From Chlorokybus atmophyticus (taxonomy: Eukaryota > Streptophyta > Chlorokybophyceae > Chlorokybales > Chlorokybaceae): 64,000 nt of DNA. Below the pieces are notes generated by a model. That model was not told the DNA's origin. It did no database searches and saw only the letters and a program-made list of their open reading frames with translations. The stretch is from contig RHPI01002503.1 in NCBI GenBank assembly GCA_009103225.1, positions 1,293,178-1,357,177 of the forward strand, read 5' to 3'. Made by a program: the position numbers and the translations under genes. Positions 1 to 11,988 of the stretch are shown here, piece after piece (position 1 is the first letter of the stretch; each line of letters opens with the position of its first letter).

Positions 1-130
1 CGGGCCATAACACTGTTGGGAGGGGGGCTATCAGCTACAAACGATGCCAAACACATATTTCCACTACCGCAAACATGAATGTAATGTTGCACGGTGGTCA
101 TACCCAACAGTTACACATGTTGCTGGGTCA

Positions 131-2308
131 TCACGCGGGAGACTTGCTGCTCGTGACAGACAACAGCGGGGACTTTACTGTGGGCTCTCTGTCCGCCTCC
201 GCATCCCCTTCATCCTTCTGCGTAGCCTTGGCTAACTCCCTGGACTTCATTGCCTGGCAAACACACGGATGTGAGTACAACCATCCTTTGAGTGATGCAC
301 TGTTTATTTTCAATGTAAACTTGTACTGCCATTCCGCTAAACCACCCAGGCATTGACCAAAAAGCTCACCTGCAGTTTCTGGTAGTTGTACCAGCAGACG
401 GCAGCAAAAGCGAGGGAGTAGCCAATGAGGTTGAGTGGCGTGACGGGCGCGTAGAACAGCCACGCACTGAGCCCAATAAGCAGCCAGTCCTTCACCACGC
501 CCGCCACGTTCATCGTCAACGCGCTCGTCTTACCAATCAGAAGGAACACCGCCAAATTCTACAGGAAAGAATGCAACACAAATTGATGGCCACCTTAGCT
601 ACTATGGCTGTTGACACAGTGCAATGCAATATGAGTCTGACTCACTAAGGGCGGGTGCATGCATGTTCGTAAGTGCCTCATACCAGTAGGAAGGCCACTC
701 CGGCGTTGGAGAGGAAGATGGATGAGTCCCAGTGCAACGTGGTGTCGTTGCGCAGCGTTGGCAGCTCCAGGAATGTGAACGGGACCAGCAGGAACAGGAA
801 GCAAACCTGGCATCCCCACGAGTTGGACACTTGCACACAGCATTACCATCACTGCTATATGAGGATACAACAAAACATGAGTTGCCAACTGCTGCTTCTC
901 TCAAAGTGTCACGCTTACTGGAGAGATGTAGTAAAGAGAGGTGATGGGGTTCATTGTCACGCCTTGCGAGGTGAGCAGAATCTGCGACAACCAACACAAC
1001 TCGTTGTTATAGACAGTCTATTTAAGGGAACGAAACCAACAGCACAATGTCGTCAACTCAGAGTGCTCAGTGACAGCTGACACGCACTTTCTCCCCCACC
1101 AGTGTCTCATTTTACCACAGTGTCTCATGCATGACACTACGAATTGCACACACTGTCAACCATGAAGAGGTCTACATCACACACCAACAAAACAATGTGC
1201 TGCATGTGTCTCGACTTGTTGTGCTCACCCACCTGCACCATGACAAGACGCACGGCCTCGGCCACGATAGCCGCCAGCTGGATGAACACACCCGTAGGCA
1301 CAAAGTTGATCTCACCATACGAAGCAACCGCCACACCAATGCTGATGACGATCATGTTGGTCATAATCTTCGCATGGAACGACTGCGACAACAACAGTGC
1401 CACAAATCAGCACCTCCACATGCAGTGCACACATGCATACACATGCGCACACTAACACATACGCACATGCGAGGAAGCACACACATAAAACGCCCCAGTT
1501 TCCACATACTCACGCACACACACGTGCACACATGCAACACATGTGCGCACCTCCTTGCCGAAGAGGATGGAGATGGAGTACACGGCGACAGGCATGAGAG
1601 CCTTGAGCATCTGGATGAATGAGACGGACAAGTACAAGTAGGCGGAGTTGCTGAACCACAGCGACGCCGCGTACAACGCTCCAATCGGCATCACCTGTGC
1701 ATTCCATAAAATACACACGCTTATGCAAATGCATGCTTTACTTTACACGAACCACCATATACATGACAGTGAACAGACCAAGAAACGTATGCAATGCAAT
1801 GCAATGCAATGCATTGCTCTATCCCAATGCACATGCGTGTTGGCGTGCATGCGCGTGTGTGTGGGGGTGTATGCGGGAGTGCACATGTGTGTGTTGGGGG
1901 GACCATGTATGCATAAGCGTGTACAATGTGTGTTTGCAGACCTGAGTGACGTATTGCTTGGAGGTCATGTCAAGTGGCTGAACCCAGCCCAGCACGCGGA
2001 TGATGATGAACGCCAGGACGGAGCAGAAGCCCATGTGAATCATCGTCAAAGCCTGCAACAGCGAGTCAGTCGAACAGCCATCTACCTCTACTACTCTTCT
2101 TCTCTCTAAGCACGCGATGCACACAATGCACACCCATATTCACATACACACATACCAGAGGGTAGGGAAACTTGTAGAAGAAGAGGACCCATTTGTTGTA
2201 AAGGATGACGGTGGCTGACAGACAAATCCATATCGCCACGTAGGTGTACGCCTGCACAATGTGCTTCGCCACGGCGCTGCGGCTCTTCTCCTCAGGCCCC
2301 GCCGCCAT
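131..2308 (-). CDS. Triose-phosphate-translocator family (sugar-phosphate/nucleotide-sugar) transporter, 8 exons, 351 aa
   Basis: Membrane antiporter of the plant-type TPT/NST family (PF03151), which exchanges sugar phosphates or nucleotide sugars across Golgi or plastid membranes; the substrate cannot be read from sequence. My exons on the minus strand are 2308-2156, 2052-1942, 1694-1551, 1382-1233, 981-919, 806-684, 558-370 and 253-131. All junctions are phase 0 with GT-AG borders. Exon 1 starts [10 protein letters not shown] and enters the first membrane helix ([17 protein letters not shown]). Exon 5 reads [17 protein letters not shown], the family's hallmark stretch. Exon 7 ends [20 protein letters not shown], the usual last helix. 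The tail (40 aa) is charged and Ser-rich. Length is normal for the family. I recall closest resemblance to the Arabidopsis 'probable sugar phosphate/phosphate translocator' (KT/KV) subgroup. A TGTAA poly(A)-like signal follows the stop at about 114-118. Confidence 0.9.
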
Positions 2309-2700
2309 CTCTAATACCCTTCCCCTGGCCTGGTTAAGCCGCCCCCCTCTACCCCTCTGGCCTGGCCTGGGCCTGGGCCTGGCCCTGGCCTGCTTTGACC
2401 GCCCTCTCCTGTCACACAGTCAGTCAAACACAGACTCCACTCAACAAGCCGAGCCTGCACAATGCCGCCCCCTTGAGGATGTCCTCGTACACGCTACTCC
2501 TCCTCCGCCTCCTCGACTTCCTCCTTCTCCTCCGCCTCCGGCGCCGTAGCCGCCGCCGCCGTGAACTGACAGCACACTGCGCTGGCCTCAGCGTTGATGC
2601 TGGCCTAAGCTGGCAAAGCTGGCAAAACACAACACTATTGTTATTGCCAAGCAATGTGTGCGAAGACCTTTGCTCTAGCCAATGGATAGCGTAACTTGCC
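2309..2700 (-). promoter_or_regulatory. 5' region of the translocator gene, low-complexity
   Basis: Upstream of the translocator start. It holds (CCTGGCC/CTGGGCCTGG) repeats at 2330-2395 and a CTC/CGC triplet-rich stretch at 2495-2565. No clear TATA box or other element can be named. Promoter function is inferred only from position. Confidence 0.3.
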
Positions 2701-5700
2701 TCGACATGGGGTGCCTATCACGCGCACCAGGTGGGAGGGGGCTAGTCTTATACAAAGTTGTGAAAGCTGGTGAAAAAGGCGCAACGGTGCACGCCACACA
2801 GGCACATGACGGGGGGGGCGAAAAAAAGGAATCAATTAGTCTGGGTGTCATGCACTGCGTGATGAGAGATGTGCGACATGTAAGCAGCAGGTGTGATGTG
2901 TGTGACACACACATCACAGTGTGTCACATCATGTGACACATGACTGCGTGATGCAATGTGTGACATGTGATGTGGTTGGCTAACAGGCAGGCTCAGTTCC
3001 GATGTCTTTGTCGGCGGAAAACTTTTCACGACCAAAACACATCCTTCCAAAGGGCATGGGTAATGCTGCAAGCAAGGCGTCCTCACCAAGAAAATGTACT
3101 AGCTGGGCATGTAACTGATTTATTATGGTGGTGCTGGGTTGTGTGAATGCTCAAGTGCTAAGACCTCGACGTGCTGCATGTGTTGTGTTGCATGTTGTGG
3201 TAAGCATGCATGTCATACAATGTTGTATATCATTTATATGCATATCATCAACAATGCTAATGGCCCATTATGCCGGGCTTTCAAAGCCTGACTTAGCAGT
3301 CATGTAACGACCAAGTGGCAGATGGTGACCATGCAACTTAACCTGCAGCATGCATATCATAGGCAATTGTTTATGAAGAGATTAAGGAAACACGCTGGGC
3401 TGCAAAATGAGCATGATAGTCATATCATTAATATTAACATTGTAATTTAAAGAGGCTTTAGCCAACTTAAGGCAACTGAAATTGTTCACCTCGCCGTTTA
3501 CCAAGCCCCCACATTCATTTTTGCCCCCTTTTCGGAACCTTATATGTCCCCAAACTGGCTTTAAATTTTCAGATGGTTGCTGCGATTATAGCCTGCTAAC
3601 GGCAGCAGGCTTTGTTATCAATCTGCGTGGTGTATAGATAAGACTGCTGCCCTTGCCTGCTGCCTGCTCTACTCCCTCTAGCCTATTGCATTTATGCATA
3701 TGTAAGCCCCTCACATTATATTGTTGCTTGACATGTTGTGTTCGCAATGAACTCAGAACCTCGTCAGCTGCTTGTTACCTACCTCATTTCTTTCATTGGC
3801 CCCATTTGCATGTATATGCCATGATATCGGTGTATACAACGATATCATGGTACACAACCCTCCGGGATCCGGCGGCCGGCAATAACTTGTCGTAGTACAA
3901 TGCCTTGCTAAGTATAATACTCTTGCACTTAAGATTTCACTATCCACACATATAATATACCAATCTACCGATGGTTCAGTCATTAATGCTGCCAGCCGCT
4001 ACCACTCGTAATATTTTACATGCATGCATGCTTGCAAACGTTACAAGGTATATCAGCATACATGCCACATATAACATGTGTTACATAAGTGTAATGCATG
4101 CATATATTATGTATACATATATAATTTATCGTACTTACTCAGATACTATGGGCAAACATAGCGTGGTGTACCAGCGTACATGTGCCACATGTAACAGCGT
4201 TTGGTTCAAGCAAAAATGCTATTTGTCATACACGCACGTGATATGGAGTGTACAGATACTCCAAGCTTCATGTATGCTGATGGTCGGAATCAACAGCAAT
4301 AGCGTAAGCATAAACTTTGCATTTATCGAGATGAGCTTGCTACTTTTCTGATGCATATAAATGACAATTATTATACAAAATAATTTATAACAATACATTT
4401 AATTTCCATCATCAATGCGCATGGCTTATTCCACCAAAGAATACCGGTCTAACTGCGGTTTCTAAACTATTAAATGTTGTAATGGATAGATGGATGGATT
4501 ATTGCACTCATGATTCAACGTGATTGTAATGATCCCAGTGCCTTATGTGGTATGTACTACACGTGTGGTGCTGCATTTGTGTGTTGATAAATGTGGCCCA
4601 ACTCCCGGCTTGACTCGCGGCTGGATTCTTAAGCATCTCTTACGCGAGTTACGTTGTAATATTTAACAGTTTTATACGCAATTGAAGAAGACCATTAAAC
4701 CTACAAAACTAGTAATTACATGCGGACAAGAGTAGTGTAAGTACAAAGCGCGCTGCATGAGACACCAGAAAGCAGCCACCTCCGTCGAGGAAGCTGGGCC
4801 TTATTAGCCTTGGCTATTGCAATGAACGTCGAGTGCAAGCATGCTTGTAACACAAGTGATGGATTATATATGGGCATGCAAAGAATTGTAGTGCACAATC
4901 CGGCAAACCTTGCTATAATGTATCGTGTAAGATGCATATGTTTCGCTTGTGTTTGGGCCTTATCATGGTGATTGTGTGCGGATGCACAAGGCATGTGCTA
5001 TAGGTTTGGCATTCGGTTGATACCTGCTACTGCCATGCCTCGGCCCACAATTGCATAGATCACATAACGTAGATTGGGTAAAGCTTTGGACTCAATTCAA
5101 AGTTGTCGGCCTCTGCATTTGCCTGCTTTGCATCTCGTGCATGCCTGAGCATGCGTGCCTACAGTGTACACCTTATGCGTGCTGCATTTGTTGAGAACAT
5201 TTACATTGGCGTTGCCTTTTTATTGTATGCATTAGTGGGGAGTTGGTGTGTGTACAGACTGCAGTGCAGTGATGTGCCCGTGTACAAAAGATGCAATGGG
5301 GTTTTTATACATGCAACTATGCGTGAATGTGCAACCAATCAAACATCACAACAACCCACGGTGCGCATGTGCTGCATGCAATAAATTGGTGGGAGTTGAT
5401 GTACAGGATATGCTGCCAGTAGTTGTAGACATGCATGACATCACTCACAGCATGCCAAACAGCATGCAAGCACGTGTTCATTGCTGTGCTGTGAGTGCTT
5501 AGTGTGTGTTCGGTGCCTGGGTGTGTTTGTGTGTTGGCAAACGAGTAGTGTGCACGGCATGATGTGCATCCACTGCTATGCCTTATGCTATGACGTGGGT
5601 GCTCTGCGTGTGGGTGTTGGAGTAATGTATCTGTGCGTGTCGTATGTGCACAGCATAGCGTGCAACCATGATTGTGCCGATGCTCGCACGCACGGCTGCA

Positions 5701-6174
5701 CGCCCAAGCTCGTGAGGTCGAACTCAATCATAGCCCATGATGTCATGGATGTGAAGTTAAAGAAAACAAGCATAGTAAGCGAGTAGTAGTGCATAAAGCA
5801 TGGAAGAGTTTGATGCAATCAACAATGTCTACTTTGAAGCACGATTGCACCACGCATGTTGGCCCACCGGCTTCTGGCTCACTGCGTACGTTCTGTGTAG
5901 ATGAGGAGCTATTGTGGTCGCTGCCGTGCTATTCTTCAAGTGCTGCCGAGGGCCCAGCGCGCTACTGCTGCTGCCGTCGTACTTGCTGGTTGCTGCTGTT
6001 GTTCGTATCTACGCTAACATGCTCTGCTTGCTGCCTATGCCGTTGCTTGTGTGCTGCAGTTGTCCTACTTGTTGCTTGCCACCTTGCTTGACCACAGTCC
6101 ATGCCTATGTTCTGTTCAACACCAACAGCACACATGCCCTAGGAGACACACCGCAGAATGGTTATTGGTTAGTG
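2701..6174. other. Intergenic stretch without a supportable gene
   Basis: AT-richer than the flanking genes, with scattered short ORFs that show no domain, no codon-like pattern and no splice-consistent continuation. At 2880-2980 there is a cluster of overlapping TGTGACACA/TGTGATG palindromes. At 4010-4130 there is CATGCATG/ATATATAC-rich sequence. Otherwise I see nothing nameable. Confidence 0.5.
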
Positions 6175-9100
6175 TTAACCTCGTGTTTGTGCTTTAGATG
6201 AATCCTTCTGCATGACAAACACAATACCCATGCCGACAATGAGGCAAGCTAGCAGCGCCGCAAATAGCACGGCACCCGGCCGGCGTACTTGCGCATAACC
6301 GTAAACGCCATCCGCGCCAACCAAGATGATGTCATTAAAGCCATCACCCGTGAAGTCCGCACGCACAAGTCTCTCCACAGGGGCACTCTCGAGCTCAAAT
6401 GAAGTCAACTGCTCTCCTGAAGCAGACAGCAAGATCGCTCTTGATTCACCCGCAACGAGCACGATATCAGCCACGGCGTTGCTGCGCAGCGAGAAGGCTT
6501 CGAGCGTCGGGACAACGTGGTGTGTGGTGCCGGGCTTGCTTGCAGGCCACGATGGACCGGCAATATACTGCCATCGCTTTGTGCCGTCAGGAGCAAATGA
6601 CGTAACCTGTGTGCAGTGTGGGCGTGTGTGAGAGTGTGTGTGTGTGTGCGCGCGTGCACACGCACGAACACGTGCATGCGTGTGTCACCAATCAAGACAA
6701 CAACACGCGCTGTGTGTGACACACAACAGGGCTACAGTACAGAGACACACACACAGCGCATGTTGCGGGCTGCCAAACAACGAGTTGGGCACTGACCCGC
6801 TTCTCACCTCTCCAAATGAGTTGAAGAAGAGGCTGTCAAAGGTGTGGTGGCCATGGCGTATGTGACGGCGCGGCAGCAGCACGGGAGGTGCGACGGCGAT
6901 GCCACGCTCGCTGTCGTCGCCAAAGACGTTGCGTGCAAACATGCGCTCGATTGTGCGCGAGGCCATACGACATATGGACCCGTTGAACAACTGCTCTCTC
7001 ACGGGCACGCCCGATGTTGCCACGGCCCAACAACGCCGAAGCAACCGGTGATGAGACTCCTGCCCATCAGAGCTGCCATGGCTGTCCACAGCCTGGGACG
7101 AAGGTACGCTACATTAGTAGTGTAGACTTGTGCACGCAATGTGTCGATCACCTTTGAGCACATGTGTATGAGGTGTACCTGCACGTGATCGAGAACACCG
7201 TCGCCATTGATGTCTGCATGCACGCCGGGATGAGGCAGGTGCAGCTGGCACACCGTGCGTCCCGTGAATAAGTGCACTGCCTCAATGCCCTCCTGCATGA
7301 ATGAACGAGTGAGTGTTGGTTTTACAACAACCTTGACAAACAATGCGCAACAACCCCACATCTTACCTGCAGATGCGCAACAAGCACGTTGGGAGTGTTG
7401 TGATCGACGTGATTGTGTGCCTGGCCATTGTTGCCATCACCGTTACTGCCCTTTTCCGGCTTGCTTAGCAGCTCGGCCCTTCGGCCTCCTTTGCTCCCCT
7501 TTGCAGCACCAACAACCTGGCAAACGCCCGCAACATGTTAATAGATGCGCACACACACATACACACATGCGTGCACGCACATGCGTGAACAAGCACGCAC
7601 GATGAGAGGCGCATGCGAGAACGAGCGCACACGCACGCGTTTACACAAGTGTCACCTTCTTGATGCCTTGTGCGAGGGCGTTGTCGTGCCCGTGGATTGG
7701 TTTTGGTGGTGGTGAGACGCCTTGCTTGGCCACAACCTTCTTGCGAGTCTTCTGAAAGTGCGCGAGGCGGAAACGCGTGTCGTGAATGTCATCCCACTTG
7801 TGCGGCATCACAGCCAACACCGCATCTCTATACTCCCTGCACTCCACCTAAACACGCAACAACCTGTTTGTATGTGCGACCATGTTGGGGAAATGGTGAA
7901 AACGTGAGTTGCGTGTGTACCTCGCCAAAGTGTTTGCCATTGAGAGCAGTGGCGTCAAGCTTGTAGTTGTGTTGAGGCAACAGTTCCTCGCTCATCGCCG
8001 AGTGGTCCCGCACAAAGTCCGTGCTTTCGTGTCGCCACCGCAGCTCTCCGGTGCCGCCCGCAAATGCATAGTAGCTGCATGAACACAACAACACTCTGTC
8101 ACACTTCCGGACACCACCAACACGCGTCAACACACGCGCACACACGGGCATGGACACGCACTCGTACACATACACATACACCAACCTGAAATGCCGTTCC
8201 TTTCCTTCAGCGAGCTTGATGTCCTCGAGCGGTGCTTTGTCGTCCGCAGACCTCGCGTGCAACTCTTCGCTCTGCTCCCATGCAAGCTCTTCCTCAAGCG
8301 GGTCCTCCTCATCCTCCCAGCGCGCTTCGGCCCCCTGTGTGAATGGTCTCATGCTCATCGACCCCAACAGCAGCAAAAATGAGGTGAATGTGTGTGATGT
8401 TGGTATCCCAACCTGAGGGTCCACCTTCATGGCGCCGCCAATGATTACAACGCCTCGATCGCCGGCATGCATGCGATGGGAGTTGATCAGCACAGTCACC
8501 TCTTTCCAGTGTGCTCCATCGGGCCATTCCGCCTGCATACACACATCCCAAGTTAGCAGTTGAGGGTCACACTGTACAACAAGCATAGCGTGAGCTCCCA
8601 GCATTCATGCTTGACTTCATGCTTAGATGCGCATGTGTGTGAGAGAGTATGCGAGGCAGGTGCGCCCGTGACGTGTGCATTTGCGTGGGTGCATGCGTGC
8701 CAGAACATGTGCGTACTTGAATCATACCCTTGTGTGTGCCTGAACATGCAAATCCCAAGACAATACATCGACATACACAGTTCAACTGCATGCAAGCGCC
8801 CCTCAACACCCTCCCATCACACGCGCCCACATCCACAACCTCAACGACCAACCGACCTTGACGCTCGTCTCCCACACCAGCTGCAGGTTGTGATCGTAGC
8901 ACATGATCTGCCATCCGGTGGTCACCACGACGATCACGCGCTTCCTCCGAGGCGTGTTTCCCGCGGAGGGAGAAGGAGGCGGGTCCAAGTGGCCGGTCGC
9001 GAGGGCGATGGCGCGACGGCCGGGGAGGAAACGGACGGGGGCGCCGCTGGGGGCAGAGGGGAGCAAAGACACCTGCATACGGAAACGGAGGACCGGATGA

Positions 9101-9857
9101 ATGCTCGTGTCAAGACGCATGCGCGACTGAGGTAAGTACAAGCTTGGCAATGTGCATGTGCATGTCCATGTTATTGTCGTGATGGTTGTATTTACTGTTG
9201 TTGTTGTTGTCGTTGTTTGTTTGATGCTAGTGTCATACTGTTACTATGCTACACCAAACTACTTACTAACAGGGGGTTTGCTTGCACTGAAACACTGTGT
9301 GCATTATTGTTTACAATAATGCACACAGTGTTTCAGTTGTTAGTGTTACTGTTGATGACGATGTTGATGTTGAAAGGTGTTGCTTGCGCTGAACCCGGAT
9401 GTGCTTTACTGACCTGAGCTAGGACTTTGGCCTGGGCGAAGGTGTCTGCGTCCGGGTCAGCGGGGGCGGCGGGATCAAGGACGAGTAGCTTGGCATCGTG
9501 GGTGGCTAGGAGGACCTCAAGTCTGCCGTCACCATTGAGATCAGCCACAACGGGGGGCGGCAGTGGCTCCCCCGTTGTCCCCGCCGCCCACGCCGCCTTC
9601 CAGGTCCGGCCTAGAGGGTAGCGCCAGGCCGCCTCGAAGCCGAAACCACCCTCCCGCCGCACCAGCAGGAAGAGGCAGACCACACCGGCCAGAAGCACGC
9701 CCAAGTCACGCCGCCTCATGACGCCGACCACCACGCCCACACCCACAACGACCAAAGCTACAACTACCAGGCAGTGCAGTAGCTTGGTTCTCTGCCGGCG
9801 GCGGCGGCGGCGGCGGCGGTTAAGTGGTTCAGGATGTGGCTTAGGAGAGTCACACAT
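6175..9857 (-). CDS. FG-GAP (integrin-alpha-like) membrane protein, NERD1-like, 10 exons, 751 aa
   Basis: Endomembrane protein with a beta-propeller of FG-GAP/calcium-binding repeats. From memory it resembles plant NERD1-type FG-GAP proteins across its whole length. Exons (minus): 9857-9414, 9072-8857, 8532-8413, 8334-8186, 8074-7921, 7847-7656, 7516-7367, 7292-7179, 7092-6808, 6606-6175; phases agree at every GT-AG junction. Residues about 16-26 are poly-Arg, followed by two hydrophobic segments (VVVALVVVGVGVVVGV and LGVLLAGVVCLFLLV). FG-GAP Ca-binding loops are ADLNGDGRLEV, ADINGDGVLDH and ADFTGDGFNDI. The HFSYYAFAGGTGELRW block and the block HNYKLDATALNGKHFGE are the features I recognise from plant homologues. 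A C-terminal helix (LFAALLACLIVGMGIVFVM) ends in a short charged tail. An in-frame ATG at 9947 would add 30 residues; I prefer 9857. Confidence 0.88.
9287..9336. repeat. Perfect 24-bp inverted repeat, 2-nt loop
   Basis: Arms 9287-9310 and 9313-9336 are exact reverse complements separated by TT. It lies in intron 1 of the FG-GAP gene. There is no T-run or gene end, so it is not a terminator. It looks like a template-switch palindrome. Confidence 0.9.
9797..9819 (-). repeat. (CGG)n tract coding poly-Arg
   Basis: Pure CGG/CCG triplet run inside exon 1 of the FG-GAP gene. On the coding strand it gives eight consecutive arginines just before the first membrane helix. Such a positive block should orient the helix with the N-terminus in the cytosol. 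Confidence 0.85.
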
Positions 9858-11988
9858 GGCTTGCACTGCTGGCTGGCGTTGACACAGTGCAGCGGTGAGG
9901 TGAGAACTGACGTTGCTTGTTTGGCATGCAACAGTGGAACAGTGCATGTGTGCGTTGGTCAGCTTACTACGTAGTTGGGTTTACACAAGGAAGCAGTAAG
10001 CAAGTAGTGCATTCAAGTATTAGTTTTCAGGCAGATCAGCTGACAGCAAAGTGCAAGTCGTTTTTGAGACATTGGTTGCTCCAGGCAAACGAGGAATCCG
10101 TTGCTTGCCATCATGCTTATGACCCAACTACTTGCAAGCCGCACACACATGTACGAAATGCATGCACATTGCATCAGTGTCTGGGGTTGAACTTATTGTT
10201 GCCACTTTGTGTGTTGTATATGGTATTAACCGATGCTGCTTTTTGTATACTAATTTTGCGGTATGACAAGCTTTGTGACCTGCTATGCACCGCTTCTGCT
10301 GTGCTTGCTTTGCCATTGCCAAGCCAAAACCTCGACAATCAGCCTGGCAGTCGAAACTCAAACAGATTGTCTGCGCTGATTCTCAGTTACCAGCAGTCTC
10401 TGACCGTACAAATGCAAGCCTACACGCACACGCACAACCACTACAAGAACACATGTACACCCACGCACGCATGCACCCACGTGCATGCGCGCGTACACTC
10501 ACGCTCATTCGTCACACTCACTCAGATACTTGATCCACTCCTTCACACATGTGCGTGTACGCCCAGACACATGCACACGCACACACACTTGCATAAGCCT
10601 GAGAAGAAACATTGTCAGCTTGCTGTTTTACGGTGCGCCTGCCAGAACTTTAGTACGCGGCGCATGTTCAGTGTGTGTGCAAAGTCAACCTGCTCTCGCA
10701 CACGTACCGCGTATGTTCTATGCGTCCAGCATTGACCAGCGGGGCCACAGGCACTAATGTTTCCGGCCCTGTTTTGGAGAAGTTGGCAAGAGTAGAACTG
10801 TAGCCAATTGTTGGGTGTACGCACGACACAAGAAACTCATACATGGTGGTGGTGTTTACATATGTTGTGAAGCTTGGGCCAGCCCATGCTGGCCATCATT
10901 TATTTGTGCCTTGCTTTGGTGTTTTACGTGGCAGTTGCAATTGCTTGGTTGTGGACAGCTTAGACTACCAGATGCCACAGCCACACGCGCATGCGTTCGG
11001 ATGTGCACACAGTCACGCAGTTGTACATTACTATGTGCATATAATACTACTGCCGATATGAGTCACATACAGTGACTCATATCGGCATGAGTGTTATATG
11101 ATGCGTGCGCACAGCCGACAATGCGTATCTGAATTTCAACATGTTACGCCATGTGAGTAGATAAAGTATGCTGCATGCCATGGCATGCATGCGCAATCAA
11201 TATGGTAGGCAGTAATGGTGGTGTGAGTAGGATGTAGATTGCAGAGGTACGAAACTTTCAGATGTGCCCGGTGTTGCATGTAAGCGTATGACTGAGGCGA
11301 GTGCGGGGCGGGTGTTATGACAATGTATACGATGGATGCGTGCTTAGCATTCGTTACATCTTAACAAATGCGTCTTGGAGAGTTGTACACTCACATCATT
11401 CATGGTGTGACATCTTATGTGCCAGTCCTTGATGCATCATGAGCAATCTGAACGTTTCCACCGGTATTCGCATCAAATGAGTTTTAGGCAAATCAACACA
11501 CTGAGTTGGTAGCATGGGGTTCTGGACCCAGTACCGTCAATGGTATCGTTACACAAGGTACTGACCTGGGTAGCGATTGACCTCCAGAGAGTGGGCGCGC
11601 GCTAGCTCGCGCAGTTCAGTGTCGCGCACTTTGTCTTTAACGGTTTGATTCAGCGTCGGGCGCGCGCGCGCGCACGAAAGAAACAGAAATAGCGCGCGCG
11701 CTCCTACCGGTGGCGGCGGCGGCGGCGGCGGGGAGGGCGTGGCCCATGGCCCGGGACGAGGAGGCGAGCAGAGGGAGACGGAAGGGTTTTACGTTACGGG
11801 CCGTCATTTTACTTGAGGGGTGAGGAGGGGCGGCCGTCGGCCATGCTCATCCCAACACCGCCGCCGCCGCCAGCTGGGCTGCGCTAGCTAGGGTTTGCGC
11901 AGTTGAGGGCAGTGAGAGGAGGCCTTCATTCCTTGTTCTTGCTGGCATCACCGAAACAGCATCACACACGCCTGCCATAGCCGCATGC
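9858..11988. promoter_or_regulatory. Divergent spacer between FG-GAP and coiled-coil genes
   Basis: Holds the 5' ends of two divergently oriented genes. 9950-10720 contains open but low-complexity frames without recognisable protein. 10430-10600 is (CA/CG)n alternating purine-pyrimidine. 11051-11087 is a perfect 16-bp inverted repeat (arms TGCCGATATGAGTCAC). 11655-11675 is (GC)n, 11711-11732 is (GGC)n, and GC content rises sharply from 11,580 towards the plus-strand start, as in a CpG-rich promoter. No TATA box is evident. Promoter role is inferred. Confidence 0.4.
11051..11087. repeat. Perfect 16-bp inverted repeat
   Basis: Arms 11051-11066 and 11072-11087 match exactly around a 5-nt loop. 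It lies in the intergenic spacer. Function unknown. Confidence 0.85.

Noticed and set aside
1361-1684. Cys/Arg/Ser-rich frames and similar long frames in CA/TG-rich introns
   Set aside because: They arise from repeat composition lacking stops and overlap well-supported introns.
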